The notes under the pieces: model-generated | Databases searched by the model: none | The model's input: only the letters and a program-made list of their open reading frames with translations | What the model was told of the DNA's origin: nothing | Program-made: the position numbers and the translations under genes | Shown here: positions 25,640 through 35,284 of the stretch, piece by piece | Numbering within the stretch: the first letter of the stretch is position 1 | How the letters are laid out: each line of letters opens with the position of its first letter | From: Burkholderiales bacterium | GTDB lineage: Bacteria; Pseudomonadota; Gammaproteobacteria; Burkholderiales; Burkholderiaceae_C | DNA: 64,000 nucleotides | Assembly (NCBI GenBank): GCA_947381415.1 | Contig: CANCVB010000001.1 | Span: 1 to 64,000, forward strand | Direction of reading: 5' to 3'

Positions 25640-27141
25640 CCAAGGTGTTTATCGCGGGGTTTCAGCACGAGACCAATACCTTTGCGCCCAGCTTGGCCGA
25701 CTGGGCCGCGTTCAACCGGGGCGACGCCTTTCCAGCCTATGTCTGCGGCCAAGCCATGCAAGCGCAGTTCACTGGCGTGAATATTCCGGTCGGTGGATTT
25801 ATCGATGCGGCTAAGCGCCATGGCTGGCAGTTGTGGCCTTCGGTGTGGGCGGGTGCCAGTCCCTCGTCGTTTGTGACGCGTGAAGCCTTTGAGCGGATTG
25901 CCGGCGACATCTTGCAAGATTTGCAAGAGGCGATGACGCAAGGCGTGGACGCGGTCTACCTCGATTTGCACGGTGCCGCCGTGGCCGAGCATGCCGATGA
26001 CGCAGAGGGCGAGCTGCTCGCGCGTGTGCGGGCCTTGGTCGGCGAGCAAATGCCCGTGGTGGCGAGTTTGGATTTGCATGCCAACGTTACCCGCCGCATG
26101 TTGGCAATGGCCGATGCGCTGGTGGCTTACCGAACCTATCCGCACATCGACATGGCTGAGACGGGCGAGCGAGCGGCTGCCTTGTTGCAAAGGCGTTTGC
26201 AGCGTGGCGAGCGTGAACCGCTCGCGGTGCATCGCCTGCCGTATTTGATCTCGCTCAATGCCCAGTCGACCTGGCTGCAACCCGCCAAAGACATTTACGC
26301 GGCCATGGCAGACATCGATCGCGATACCCGTTCCGTGCTGAGTTTTTGCATGGGCTTTCCGGCTGCCGATTTCGAGGAGTGTGGGCCGGTGTTGTGGGCC
26401 TATGGCGACGAGCCTTTCAAAGCGCAAACGGCTGCCGATGCGTTGAACGCCTTGGCCAGTCCCGCCGCGCAATGGCGCATGGATTTTTTGTCTTCCCGTG
26501 ACGCGGTGACGCAAGCCTTGGCCTTGGCGGCGCAGCATGCGCGCCCTGTGCTGATCGCCGACACCCAAGACAACCCAGGCGCGGGCGGCGACGGCAACAC
26601 CACTGGCATGCTCCACGCCTTGCTTGAGCAAGGTGCGGGTCAATGCTTTCCAAATGCGGTGGCCTTGGGCCTGCTCTACCACCCCGAGGTGGCGGCCAAG
26701 GCCGCCGCCGCGGGTGTGGGCGCAGACATAGAGGTGACCATCGGTGTGTCGGTGCCAACCTATGCGGGCATGAGCGACGCGCCCTTGGCGGTGCGCGCCA
26801 AGGTGTTGGCGGTGAGCGATGGCCAATGTGTGCTCAAGGGCCCGATGATGCGTGGCATGACCAGCCAACTCGGCGTCAGTGTGTGTTTGGCGGTACAGGG
26901 CGTGTTGGTAGCGGTGGTCAGTGGCAAGGCCCAACTCTTTGACCGCGAAATGTTGCGCACTGTGGGCATCACACCAGAGGCTATGAAGCTCATCGTTTTG
27001 AAAAGCTCCAACCATTTCCGCGCCGACTTTGCGCCCATAGCCAGTCAGGTGTTGGTCGCCAAAGCCAGCGGTCCCATGGCGGCCGATCCTGCGGATTTAC
27101 CGTGGCGCAAACTCAGTCCACAGACCCGTACCCGCGCATAA
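25636..27141 (+). CDS. M81 family metallopeptidase (MlrC-like)
   Basis: 501 residues, the usual size for MlrC/DUF1485 proteins. MlrC of microcystin degraders is a zinc hydrolase that cleaves linearised peptide products; most relatives are uncharacterised and act in the cytoplasm. Family hallmarks seen: FQHETNTF near residue 10, YLDLHGAAVAEHADD near 112-126, SLDLHANVT near 148-156 and a C-terminal DNPGAGGDGNTTGML. No signal peptide is present. The start overlaps the ATPase stop (ATGA) and the amidase follows 16 bases later, so imported amide or peptide substrates are probably processed by these two enzymes in turn. Confidence 0.88.
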   Translation: MTKVFIAGFQHETNTFAPSLADWAAFNRGDAFPAYVCGQAMQAQFTGVNIPVGGFIDAAKRHGWQLWPSVWAGASPSSFVTREAFERIAGDILQDLQEAMTQGVDAVYLDLHGAAVAEHADDAEGELLARVRALVGEQMPVVASLDLHANVTRRMLAMADALVAYRTYPHIDMAETGERAAALLQRRLQRGEREPLAVHRLPYLISLNAQSTWLQPAKDIYAAMADIDRDTRSVLSFCMGFPAADFEECGPVLWAYGDEPFKAQTAADALNALASPAAQWRMDFLSSRDAVTQALALAAQHARPVLIADTQDNPGAGGDGNTTGMLHALLEQGAGQCFPNAVALGLLYHPEVAAKAAAAGVGADIEVTIGVSVPTYAGMSDAPLAVRAKVLAVSDGQCVLKGPMMRGMTSQLGVSVCLAVQGVLVAVVSGKAQLFDREMLRTVGITPEAMKLIVLKSSNHFRADFAPIASQVLVAKASGPMAADPADLPWRKLSPQTRTRA

Positions 27142-27157
27142 AAAAGGAGACGCTTGG

Positions 27158-28564
27158 ATGGCCGACCTCACCCAATGCACTGCCACGCAACTGCTCAGCC
27201 TGTATCGCCGTGGCGAGGCTTCGCCCGTGGAAGCCACGCAAGCCGTGTTGCTGCGCATCGCGCGTTTGAACCCGCTGCTCAAGGCCTATTGTTGGGTTGA
27301 CGACAACGCGGCCCTCGCCAGTGCCCGCCTCAGCGAGGCGCGTTGGCAAGCCCACCGTCACAGCGGCGCCAGTGTGTTGGCCCTCGACGGCGTCCCTGTG
27401 TCTATCAAAGACCTGATCCTGACCAAAGGCTGGCCCACCTTGCGCGGCAGCAAAACCATCAACCCCGATCAGGCTTGGGAGGTGGACGCACCTGTCACTG
27501 CGCGTTTGCGCGAAGCCGGCGCTGTGCTGCTGGGCAAAACCACCACACCCGAATTCGGGTGTAAAGCCGAAACCAATTCACCGCTCACGGGTATCAGCCG
27601 CAACCCTTGGAATACCGCGCACACGCCGGGCGGCTCTTCAGGCGGTGCATCGGCTGCAGTGAGTGCCGGTTTGGGGCCCTTGGCGATTGGCACCGATGGT
27701 GCGGGCAGCGTGCGCATTCCAGCCGCGTTTTGTGGCAACGTGGGTTTAAAGCCCAGCTTTGGTCGTGTGCCCGCCTATCCTTTGTCGCCTTTTGGTTCGG
27801 TCGCCCATCTCGGGCCACATGCGATGACGGTGGAGGATGTGGCCTTGGTGATGAATACGCTAGCCTTGCCCGATGCACGTGACTGGACATCGCTGCCGTA
27901 TGACGGCATGAACTGTTTGGCGGGGCTGCAAAGCGGTGTCAAAGGTTTGCGGGTCGCTTATTCGCCTACCTTGGGCTATGCGAAACATATCGACCCCGAG
28001 ATTGCCACAGCCACCGCGCAAGCGGCAAAGCATTTGCAAGACCTGGGTGCCGTGGTCGAGCAGGTCGACCCCTTGACAGAAGACCCCTTGGACATCAGCA
28101 CCGGCTTGTGGTTTGCAGGCGCATACCAAGTGTGGCAAGGCCTGAGCCCCGCGCAGCAAGCCCTGAGCGACCCCGACTTCAAAGCACAAGCCGAGTGGGG
28201 TGCGCGGTTGGACGTCAATGCCATACACGCCTTGAACCAGCGCCGCGGTGTGTTGGGTTCGCATTTGCGCCAGTTCATGCAGCGCTTTGATGTGGTCTTG
28301 ACGCCCAGCACGGCGGTGACTGCCTTCAAAGCCTTGCCAGCCGGTCACAGCCCAATGAACGCACAAGCCATGCTGGGCTGGACACCGTTCAGCTACCCCT
28401 TCAACCTCAGCCAACAACCCGCCATCAGCCTGCCCTGCGGACTCTCGTCACAAGGCTTGCCCATGGGCGTGCAGTTGGTGGGGCCAATGTTTGGTGACGT
28501 ACTCTTGCTGCGAGCAGCACAGGCTTTGCAAGCGTGTTACGCGCTACAAAGGCCTGCGCTCTGA
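27158..28564 (+). CDS. Amidase (amidase-signature family)
   Basis: 468 residues. AAAAGGAGA at 27141-27149 is a strong Shine-Dalgarno before the ATG. The triad residues are visible: Lys in VPVSIKDLI, cis-Ser in TPGGSSGGAS, and nucleophile Ser in GTDGAGSVRIPA. The C-terminal region (ISLPCGLSSQGLPMGVQL) is typical. It is the last gene of the transporter-M81 operon and differs clearly from the divergent amidase at 19134-20570, including around the nucleophile (DGAGS against DFMGS), so the two probably act on different bonds. Substrate unknown. Confidence 0.9.
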   Translation: MADLTQCTATQLLSLYRRGEASPVEATQAVLLRIARLNPLLKAYCWVDDNAALASARLSEARWQAHRHSGASVLALDGVPVSIKDLILTKGWPTLRGSKTINPDQAWEVDAPVTARLREAGAVLLGKTTTPEFGCKAETNSPLTGISRNPWNTAHTPGGSSGGASAAVSAGLGPLAIGTDGAGSVRIPAAFCGNVGLKPSFGRVPAYPLSPFGSVAHLGPHAMTVEDVALVMNTLALPDARDWTSLPYDGMNCLAGLQSGVKGLRVAYSPTLGYAKHIDPEIATATAQAAKHLQDLGAVVEQVDPLTEDPLDISTGLWFAGAYQVWQGLSPAQQALSDPDFKAQAEWGARLDVNAIHALNQRRGVLGSHLRQFMQRFDVVLTPSTAVTAFKALPAGHSPMNAQAMLGWTPFSYPFNLSQQPAISLPCGLSSQGLPMGVQLVGPMFGDVLLLRAAQALQACYALQRPAL

Positions 28565-28596
28565 CACATCGCAAAGTGCTAAAACTTTCGCTGCTG

Positions 28597-28613
28597 GAGA
28601 TGGGTAACATCTC
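28597..28613 (+). terminator. Small hairpin between the amidase and coaX
   Basis: GAGATG at 28597-28602 and CATCTC at 28608-28613 form a perfect 6-bp stem with a 5-base loop, followed by GCCCTTTG. This could end the transporter-amidase operon weakly or lie in the coaX leader, 26 bases before its start. There is no real T tract. Confidence 0.3.
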
Positions 28614-28639
28614 GCCCTTTGTTGCTTGGCATTCCTTGT

Positions 28640-29428
28640 ATGGCATTCATCGCTCTTGACGTTGGCAATACCCGCTTGAAATGGGCGATGTACGACGCCC
28701 CACAACCGCGCGCCCAGTTGTTGGCCCAGGGTGCGGTGTTTTTGGAAAACATCGACAAGCTTGCCGAGGAGGATTGGGCGCATTTGCCCGTACCCGATCG
28801 CATGTTGGGTTGTATCGTGGCGGGCGAGGCGGTGCGCCGCCGTGTCGAAGAGCAGTTGGAGTTGTGGGACTTGACGCCGCATTGGGTGGTCTCCTCGGCC
28901 CAAGAGGCGGGTTTGGTGAACGGCTATGACCACCCCGCACGCTTGGGCGCAGACCGTTGGGTGGCCATGATTGGCGCTTTGGCGCACATGCGTGCGCAAA
29001 CCCAGGGCACACCCGCTCGCCCCATGGTGGTGGTCATGGTTGGCACCGCGGTCACTGTGGAGGCGATTTCTGCCGAAGGGGCTTTTTTAGGTGGCTTGAT
29101 TTTGCCGGGCCACGGCATCATGCTGCGCGCTTTGGAGTCAGGTACGGCAGGCTTGCGCGTACCCACAGGTGAGGTGCGTGAATTTCCCACCAACACCAGT
29201 GATGCACTCACCAGCGGCGGCACCTTCGCCATTGCAGGCGCGGTCGAGCGCATGGTGCAGCATGTGCGCGCGCATTGCCATGCCGAGCCGCTTTGCTATA
29301 TGACGGGCGGCGCGGGTTGGAAGATGGCGCCCAGCATGTCGGTCAGCTTTGACTTGATCGACGGCTTGATTTTTGATGGCTTGCGTGAAATCGCCGCGCA
29401 ACGCTTGGCCGCGGTGGCCGCACGTTAA
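28640..29428 (+). CDS. coaX: Type III pantothenate kinase
   Basis: 262 residues from the ATG at 28640. It phosphorylates pantothenate, the first step of coenzyme A synthesis. Type III (CoaX) motifs: DVGNTRLKW with Asp7 at the N-terminus, [11 protein letters not shown] near residues 98-108, [10 protein letters not shown] near 133-142, and [15 protein letters not shown]. The usual Asp at the end of the GTAxTxD motif is Glu here and the residue before GTA is Val, a mild variation. The next gene converges and overlaps by four bases. In many relatives coaX follows birA; here it follows the amidase operon. Confidence 0.92.
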   Translation: MAFIALDVGNTRLKWAMYDAPQPRAQLLAQGAVFLENIDKLAEEDWAHLPVPDRMLGCIVAGEAVRRRVEEQLELWDLTPHWVVSSAQEAGLVNGYDHPARLGADRWVAMIGALAHMRAQTQGTPARPMVVVMVGTAVTVEAISAEGAFLGGLILPGHGIMLRALESGTAGLRVPTGEVREFPTNTSDALTSGGTFAIAGAVERMVQHVRAHCHAEPLCYMTGGAGWKMAPSMSVSFDLIDGLIFDGLREIAAQRLAAVAAR

Positions 29429-31464
29429 CTGGCTTCGACCTGCACCGCGCAGTCGTAGAACACGGGCGCACGGCCCATGTCGGTCAAGTGCTGTGAAGTG
29501 AGTTCGTTCACATTCTTGCCATCAGCACCCAGTTTGCGCCACCAAATACCCAAGCCCACCACCATGCCAGGGCGCGCACGCGTGCTGACCTTGGCCTTGC
29601 AGTGGTAGCTGCCGCGGTCATTGAAGACGCGCACCATGGCGCCGTCTTTGACATGCCGGCTGGCTGCGTCGTTGGGGTGGATTTCCAAGAGTTGCTCGCC
29701 CTCGATGTCGCGCAGGCTTTTCACATTCACAAAGCTGGAATTGAGAAAGTTGCGTGCAGGCGGTGAAATCATGGCCAGTGGGTAGCGGTCCTGCGGCGAA
29801 GGCGACTCGTAATTGGGGATGAAATCAGGCAGCCCATCAAGCCCTTGTGCAGCCAAGCGCTCGCTGAAGAATTCGCACTTGCCCGAGGCGGTGGGAAACC
29901 CCCCTTGGGCAAACGGTGCATCCGCCACTGGCCAATGGGCAAAGCCATGTTGTAACAACGCCTCCCAAGTGACCGGTTGGGCGCTTTGCAGGTTGCGTGG
30001 GTGTTGCAGCGCCAAGCGACACAGGCTTTCATCGTCTTCTTGCAACACGGGGTCGTGCATGCCCATGCGTTCAGCGAGTTCACGGAAAATTTGCGTGTTG
30101 GTTTTGGCTTCGCCCATGGGCGCAATGGCCGGGCGGTTAAGCACCATGTCGGTATGACCGTAGCTGTTGTGAATGTCCCAGTGCTCGAGTTGGGTGGTGG
30201 CAGGCAGCACATAGTCCGCGAAGTCGGCGGTGTCGGTCATGAAATGCTCCAGCACCACGGTGAACAGGTCTTCGCGTGCAAAGCCTTTGACCACCTTGGC
30301 CGACTCGGGAGCCACCGCCACGGGGTTGCTGTTGTAGACCACCACGGCTTCAACCAAATTCGGCGTGTTCAAGGCGTCGCCAATGGTGCTCATGTTGATC
30401 AGCGGCGCCTTGGCGTGGGTGTGCAGGTCGGGGCGTTGCAAAGCCACGCCGTTGTGCAAAGCATGGCCGGATGCGCTCAGCACCACACCACCGCCACGGT
30501 GACGCCAAGCGCCCGTGAGAGCGGGCAGGCAAGCCACTGCGCGCACCGCATTGCCACCGCCTCTGGCGCGTTGAACGCCATAGTTCAGACGAATCGCGGC
30601 GGGTTGAATATGGGCGTAATCGTGTGCGAGTTGACGAATGTCTGCCAGCTTCAAGCCGCACACCTCGGCTGCGCGCTCGGGTGGCCACTGCAAGGCGCGC
30701 GCGCGCAGGGCTTCAAAGCCCAAGGTGTGTTGGGCAATGTAGTCGTGGTCCAGCCAGTCGTGGGTGATGAGCTCATGCATGAGTGCCAAGGCCAGCGCCG
30801 CGTCGGTGCCGGGCTTGAGCGCCAGATGCACATCGCATTTGTCGGCGGTTTCGCTACGGCGCGGGTCGATGCAGACCAACTTGGCACCTTGGCGTTTCGC
30901 TTCTTGCGCGATACGCCAAAAATGCACGCTGCTGGTGATGGCATTGCTGCCCCAAATGATGATGAGCTGGGATTGGGCAAAAAACTGCACCTTCATGCCC
31001 ACCTTGCCGCCCAAGGTTTGTGTCAAGGCTTCGCCACCCGCGCTCGAGCAAATCGTGCGGTCTAAACGCGCCGCGCCCAGCAGGTTGAAAAAGCGCATGG
31101 CGATGGACTCACCTTGCACCATGCCCATGGTGCCTGCATAGCTGTAAGGCAGGATGCGTTCGGGGTGTGTCTGGGCGATGGTGTTCAGGCGGGCGGCGAT
31201 GTCGCTCAAGGCCTCGTCCCAAGTGACTTGTTGGAACTGACCACTGCCTTTGGGGCCGACGCGTTTCATAGGGTGCAGCAAGCGATCGGGGTGGTAGGTA
31301 CGCTCGGTGTAGCGCGACACCTTGGTACACAGCACACCGTCGGTCAAAGGGTGGTGGGGATTGCCTTGTACTTTGATCGCTACACCGTCTTGCACGGTGG
31401 TGACCAAGGCGCAGGTGTCGGGGCAGTCGTGGGGGCAGGCGCCCAAAATGGTAGTTGTCGTCAT
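29425..31464 (-). CDS. Molybdopterin-dependent oxidoreductase
   Basis: 679 residues of the DMSO-reductase/formate-dehydrogenase superfamily. The N-terminal 4Fe-4S site is CPHDCPDTC (residues 10-18) plus a Cys in [12 protein letters not shown] near residue 46. Molybdopterin-binding regions follow, for example [16 protein letters not shown] and [16 protein letters not shown]. The C-terminal MopB domain contains [13 protein letters not shown] and [13 protein letters not shown]. There is no twin-arginine signal, so it is cytoplasmic. No accessory subunits or cofactor genes are adjacent. This single-subunit type is often annotated as a formate-dehydrogenase-like or anaerobic dehydrogenase; the substrate is unknown. 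Confidence 0.87.
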   Translation of the reverse strand: MTTTTILGACPHDCPDTCALVTTVQDGVAIKVQGNPHHPLTDGVLCTKVSRYTERTYHPDRLLHPMKRVGPKGSGQFQQVTWDEALSDIAARLNTIAQTHPERILPYSYAGTMGMVQGESIAMRFFNLLGAARLDRTICSSAGGEALTQTLGGKVGMKVQFFAQSQLIIIWGSNAITSSVHFWRIAQEAKRQGAKLVCIDPRRSETADKCDVHLALKPGTDAALALALMHELITHDWLDHDYIAQHTLGFEALRARALQWPPERAAEVCGLKLADIRQLAHDYAHIQPAAIRLNYGVQRARGGGNAVRAVACLPALTGAWRHRGGGVVLSASGHALHNGVALQRPDLHTHAKAPLINMSTIGDALNTPNLVEAVVVYNSNPVAVAPESAKVVKGFAREDLFTVVLEHFMTDTADFADYVLPATTQLEHWDIHNSYGHTDMVLNRPAIAPMGEAKTNTQIFRELAERMGMHDPVLQEDDESLCRLALQHPRNLQSAQPVTWEALLQHGFAHWPVADAPFAQGGFPTASGKCEFFSERLAAQGLDGLPDFIPNYESPSPQDRYPLAMISPPARNFLNSSFVNVKSLRDIEGEQLLEIHPNDAASRHVKDGAMVRVFNDRGSYHCKAKVSTRARPGMVVGLGIWWRKLGADGKNVNELTSQHLTDMGRAPVFYDCAVQVEAS

Positions 31465-31620
31465 TTATCTATTGTGCATGGTTTGCTGCGCTTTTGCACT
31501 TCATGGATGCGACTTTGCCAGCCAGAACCGTACGTCGTTCAAGGAAATGACTTTGGCGCAAAGGCCTCACAAAGACAGATCGGGTAGACTGATTCCCCTA
31601 GCTATTCACAGAGGGTGACT

Positions 31621-32811
31621 ATGAAATTGCTCGACTCTATTGCCACCGAAGCGGCCAGCATCATTGCGGTGCGCCGTGATATTCATGCCCACCCCGAACT
31701 GTGTTTCCAAGAACAACGCACCGCCGATGTGGTGGCGGGCAAATTGACCGAATGGGGCATCGAGGTGCACCGCGGCATGGGCACCACTGGGGTGGTGGGC
31801 ATCATCAAAAACGGCAGCAGCACACGCAGCATTGGTTTGCGTGCCGACATGGATGCTTTGCCCGTCAATGAGGCCAACACTTTTGCACATGCCAGCAAAC
31901 ATCCAGGCAAGATGCACGCTTGTGGCCATGATGGCCATACCGCCATGCTGTTGGCTGCGGCACAGCATTTGGCCAAACACAAGCCTTTCGATGGCACCGT
32001 GGTGCTGATCTTTCAACCCGCGGAAGAGGGCGGTGGCGGTGCAAGAGAAATGATCAAAGACGGGTTGTTCAAACAGTTTCCCGTCGACGCGGTGTTTGGT
32101 TTGCATAACTGGCCAGGCATGCCCGTGGGTACTTTGGCGGTTAGCGCGGGGCCTGTGATGGCCTCTAGCAACGAATTCAAAATCACCATCCGCGGCAAAG
32201 GCTGTCACGCGGCTTTGCCACACAACGGCATCGACCCTGTGCCGATTGCGTGCGAGATGGTGCAAGCGTTCCAAACCATTGTGTCGCGCAATGTCAAACC
32301 AGTCGACGCCGCCGTGATTTCGGTCACCATGATCCATGCTGGCGAAGCCACCAATGTGGTGGCCAACAGTTGCGAGTTGCAAGGCACGGTACGCACCTTC
32401 ACTGTCGAGATGCTCGACATGATCGAGCGACGCATGCGTACCATCGCCGAGCACGTCAGCGCGGCCCACGAGGCCACTTGCACCTTTGAGTTTGTGCGGA
32501 ACTACCCACCCACCATCAACCATCCCCAAGAAGCGGACTTCACACGCTCGGTGTTGGCCGGTATCGTGGGTGATGCCAATGTGCTGGCGCAAGAACCCAC
32601 CATGGGCGCTGAGGATTTCTCGTTTATGTTGCTGGAAAAACCAGGGGCTTATTTCTTCATCGCCAACGGCGAAGGCCAGCACCGCGAAATGGGCCACGGC
32701 GGCGGCCCCTGCACCTTGCACAACCCCAGTTACGACTTCAATGACGACCTGATCCCTTTGGGTGGCACGGTTTGGGTGCGCATGGTCGAGCAGTTTTTGG
32801 CGCCGGCTTGA
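31621..32811 (+). CDS. M20 family amidohydrolase (hippurate hydrolase / aminoacylase type)
   Basis: 396 residues. GAGGGTG at 31611-31617 precedes the ATG at 31621; an in-frame GTG at 31615 is part of that binding site. M20D enzymes remove acyl groups from N-acyl amino acids using two metal ions. Seen: HAHPELCFQE (about 22-31), GLRADMDALPV (about 75-85), HACGHDGHTAMLL (metal ligands, about 99-111), FQPAEEGGGGAREMI (catalytic Glu and ligand, about 133-147), and MGAEDFSFML near 330. No signal peptide. It faces the TetR gene with a 5-base gap. The 156 bases upstream hold no clear promoter. Confidence 0.92.
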   Translation: MKLLDSIATEAASIIAVRRDIHAHPELCFQEQRTADVVAGKLTEWGIEVHRGMGTTGVVGIIKNGSSTRSIGLRADMDALPVNEANTFAHASKHPGKMHACGHDGHTAMLLAAAQHLAKHKPFDGTVVLIFQPAEEGGGGAREMIKDGLFKQFPVDAVFGLHNWPGMPVGTLAVSAGPVMASSNEFKITIRGKGCHAALPHNGIDPVPIACEMVQAFQTIVSRNVKPVDAAVISVTMIHAGEATNVVANSCELQGTVRTFTVEMLDMIERRMRTIAEHVSAAHEATCTFEFVRNYPPTINHPQEADFTRSVLAGIVGDANVLAQEPTMGAEDFSFMLLEKPGAYFFIANGEGQHREMGHGGGPCTLHNPSYDFNDDLIPLGGTVWVRMVEQFLAPA

Positions 32812-32816
32812 CCCCC

Positions 32817-33482
32817 TCAGGTGCTGGGCGTTTCCTTGTACATCGCCAGCAAGGCCAGCAACTGGGCCTTGGGTTGGGCTTGCAAATAGGGCAATAACAA
32901 TCCCAGCACTTGCTGGGCGCCTCTGGAAACGCCGCCTTGTGCGTTGGCATCTTCCAAGGCGTGGCGCGGATCGCGGACATATTCATAGCTAAGCCACCAG
33001 GTCAGCATGACCAGCATATGGGTGGCACTGCTGTCGCGTTCCGTGGGGTTTTGGCTCAAGCCCCCTTTGTCGTTTAAACCAGCCAGTAAGCTCAAGAATG
33101 CGTCGCGCTTGTCGGACAGCACCTGCTTGATTTGCTGTTCCAGTGGGCGGTATTTGCTGAGCAAATCATTCAGGTCGCGGTACAAAAACCGGTAGCGCCA
33201 GACCAGTTCGAAAAGTGAGTGCATGAAAAACCAGGCGTCTTCCAAATCGTTGACGTTTTCTGCGGCGGGCAGTAAGGCCTGCAAATCATGCTGGTAATAA
33301 CCAAACAAGGTGTTGACGATGTCTTCCTTGCCCGGGTAGTGGTAGTACAAATTGCCGGGACTGATCCCTAACTCTGCCGCCACCATGGTGGTGGCTACAT
33401 TGGGTTCGCCAAAGCGATTAAACAGGCCCAAGGCACTGGCCAGAATGCGCTCAGCGGTGCGGCGAGGCGCTTTGCTGGCCAT
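32817..33482 (-). CDS. TetR/AcrR family transcriptional regulator
   Basis: 221 residues. The N-terminal helix-turn-helix (about residues 9-55) has the family pattern RILASALGLFNRFGEPNVATT, then ELGISPGNLYYHYPGKEDI. The C-terminal ligand domain is helical. It lies six bases after the phasin gene on the same strand and is probably co-transcribed with it, so it may regulate storage-granule or fatty-acid genes; this is inference from position. It is not PhaR, which has a different fold. Confidence 0.85.
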   Translation of the reverse strand: MASKAPRRTAERILASALGLFNRFGEPNVATTMVAAELGISPGNLYYHYPGKEDIVNTLFGYYQHDLQALLPAAENVNDLEDAWFFMHSLFELVWRYRFLYRDLNDLLSKYRPLEQQIKQVLSDKRDAFLSLLAGLNDKGGLSQNPTERDSSATHMLVMLTWWLSYEYVRDPRHALEDANAQGGVSRGAQQVLGLLLPYLQAQPKAQLLALLAMYKETPST

Positions 33483-33488
33483 GGTGCG

Positions 33489-33884
33489 CTAGGGCTTGCG
33501 CTCGGCCAACTGTTTTTCCAATTGGTCAACCCGCGCTTGCAAATCAGCCAGGTCTTGGGCGCTGGGCAGGCCCATGCTTTTCAAAGCTTTGGCCACACGT
33601 TCTTCAAAAATACTTTCCAACTTGTCGAATTGGCCGCTGGCTGTTTGCCCCATTTGGGCGGCCATGTGACCCATTTTTTCAGCAGCCTCGCTCATTTTGG
33701 CTTGCGCTTGCTGGGTGGTTTGTTGCAACTGCGAACCCTCTTTGACCAGGTTTTCAAACACCTTGGTGCCTTCTTCTTGGGCTTTGGCAAACGCGCCCAG
33801 ACCCGCCAGCCAGATGTGCTGCGCCGAGTCTTTCATGCGTTGGCTCATGTCCTGAGGATCGAATTCGGGGGGTGTGCTGGCCAT
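33489..33884 (-). CDS. Phasin-like polyhydroxyalkanoate granule protein (PhaF/PhaI type)
   Basis: 131 residues from the ATG at 33884, which has AGGAG nine bases upstream; an extended frame reaching 33947 lacks such a site. The protein is almost wholly helical. WLAGLGAFAKAQEEGTKVFENLVKEG (given as its key residues W, GLGA, KAQEEG) is the hallmark of PhaF/PhaI granule-associated proteins. A Met/Gln/Ala-rich amphipathic region and a C-terminal leucine-zipper-like coiled coil (LADLQARVDQLEKQLAE) follow. Such proteins coat PHA granules and affect their size and segregation. It is divergent from the RfaH-like gene. Confidence 0.85.
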   Translation of the reverse strand: MASTPPEFDPQDMSQRMKDSAQHIWLAGLGAFAKAQEEGTKVFENLVKEGSQLQQTTQQAQAKMSEAAEKMGHMAAQMGQTASGQFDKLESIFEERVAKALKSMGLPSAQDLADLQARVDQLEKQLAERKP

Positions 33885-34011
33885 AAGAACTCCTGAAAGT
33901 GGGCGAAATTCATCATAGTCCACACCAAGCCTATAGAAACTGAGCAATATCCAACTGGTGCGAAAAGGAAGCCTCTACAATTGTCAGACTAAAAAAGTTA
34001 AAGTCCAAGCC

Positions 34012-34497
34012 ATGTTGTGGTACGCCGTCCATTCTCGACCCAAGCAAGAACACCGCGCCTTGGAAAATCTGCAAAACCAAGGCTATGAAGCTTGGTTGCC
34101 TATGATCACCCTGGAAAAATTGCGCCGTGGCCGACTCACTGAGGTGGTCGAGCCCATGTTCAGCCGCTATTTGTTCATTCGTTTGGACACAGAACACACC
34201 AACTGGTCACCCATTCGCTCCACCTTGGGGGTGAGCCGATTGGTGAGTTTTGGCAACCGCCCCGCCCCGATTTCCGATGTGCTGATCCAAACCTTGCGCA
34301 GCATGCCCGAACGCCCCCCTGAAAAGCTGTTGCAACCCGGCCAAGCGGTGCGCATGGTTGACGGCCCGCTCAAAGGCTTGGACGGCGTGTACCAACAAGC
34401 CGATGGCGAACAACGCGCCATGGTGCTGATTGATTTAATGAGCAAACAGCATTTGGTCAGCGTGCAAACCCAGCATGTATTTCCGGCCAGCATGTGA
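34012..34497 (+). CDS. rfaH: RfaH-like (NusG family) transcription antiterminator
   Basis: 161 residues from the ATG at 34012. The N-terminal NGN domain starts LWYAVHSRPKQEHRALENL and contains GYEAWLP and FSRYLFIRLD, the pattern of RfaH and other specialised NusG paralogues. The C-terminal KOW domain (about 108-160) has GQAVRMVDGPLKGLDGVYQQ. RfaH-type proteins bind RNA polymerase paused at an ops site and suppress Rho-dependent termination in long surface-polysaccharide operons. Here it heads an operon with an UppS-type gene (overlap at 34494-34500). No ops-like sequence was found nearby. A possible -10 box TACAAT lies at 33976-33981. The gene could instead be a housekeeping-like NusG paralogue, but true NusG normally lies next to secE. 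Confidence 0.82.
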   Translation: MLWYAVHSRPKQEHRALENLQNQGYEAWLPMITLEKLRRGRLTEVVEPMFSRYLFIRLDTEHTNWSPIRSTLGVSRLVSFGNRPAPISDVLIQTLRSMPERPPEKLLQPGQAVRMVDGPLKGLDGVYQQADGEQRAMVLIDLMSKQHLVSVQTQHVFPASM

Positions 34498-34499
34498 AA

Positions 34500-35276
34500 A
34501 TGAATACGCAGCCCAAGCATATTGCGATCATCATGGACGGCAATGGCCGATGGGCCAAAAAGCGCTTGATGCCACGCACCGTTGGCCACGCACGAGGCGC
34601 TGCCAATGTGCGACATATTGTCAAAACCGCCCATGCCATGGGTGTGCGCTACCTCACCTTGTTTGCCTTCAGTTCTGAAAATTGGCGACGCCCCCCTGAA
34701 GAAGTGTCGGCCTTGATGGGCTTGTTTTTGCAGTACTTGGCCTCGGAAGTTGCTGAAATGCGTGCCGCCGGTATTCGTTTGCGCGTGATTGGCGACCGCA
34801 GCGCATTTGCGCCTTTGTTGCAGTCTCGCATTGACCAAGCCGAGCACGACACCGCTGACAACGACGGTTTGCACCTGACCATCGCCGCCAATTACGGTGG
34901 GCAATGGGATGTATTGACCGCGGTGCGAGCTTGGCAAGCTGCCCACCCTGAGCGTTCCTTGCAAGAATTGGACCCCGCAGGATTGGCCACGCATTTAAGC
35001 ACCGCTGAGCTGCCCGACCCTGAGTTACTCATTCGCACGGGAGGGGAGTCACGCATCAGCAATTTCTTGCTGTGGCAAACCGCCTACACCGAGTTGTATT
35101 TCACCGATGTGCATTGGCCAGATTTTGACGACGCCGCTTTAAACAAGGCTGTGCAGTGGTATGCCCAACGGGTACGTCGGTTCGGCCGTACCGATGAACA
35201 GGTGCTACAGCCCTATTCAGCAGAGCATCACCCCTCAACAGCGCTGGTTATCGAGAAAGACATCAAGATAGGCTAA
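34500..35276 (+). CDS. uppS: Isoprenyl (undecaprenyl) diphosphate synthase, UppS family
   Basis: 258 residues from ATG 34500; a GTG at 34494 overlapping the rfaH stop is an equally possible start, and neither has a good Shine-Dalgarno. Cis-prenyltransferases make the undecaprenyl carrier for cell-wall and polysaccharide units. Motifs: HIAIIMDGNGRWAK with the catalytic Asp13, GHARGAANV, LFAFSSENWRRP, and RTGGESRISNFLLWQ with the diphosphate-binding Arg. A C-terminal extension of about 25 residues is hydrophilic. In most proteobacteria the housekeeping uppS lies beside frr and cdsA; finding one coupled to rfaH suggests either a relocated gene or a second copy supplying a surface polysaccharide. 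Confidence 0.9.
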   Translation: MNTQPKHIAIIMDGNGRWAKKRLMPRTVGHARGAANVRHIVKTAHAMGVRYLTLFAFSSENWRRPPEEVSALMGLFLQYLASEVAEMRAAGIRLRVIGDRSAFAPLLQSRIDQAEHDTADNDGLHLTIAANYGGQWDVLTAVRAWQAAHPERSLQELDPAGLATHLSTAELPDPELLIRTGGESRISNFLLWQTAYTELYFTDVHWPDFDDAALNKAVQWYAQRVRRFGRTDEQVLQPYSAEHHPSTALVIEKDIKIG

Positions 35277-35284
35277 TATTGCAA

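Noticed and set aside
25594-27015. 473-codon open frame on the minus strand opposite the M81 peptidase
   Set aside because: The plus-strand frame carries all M81 motifs and operon overlaps; the antisense product has no recognisable domain.
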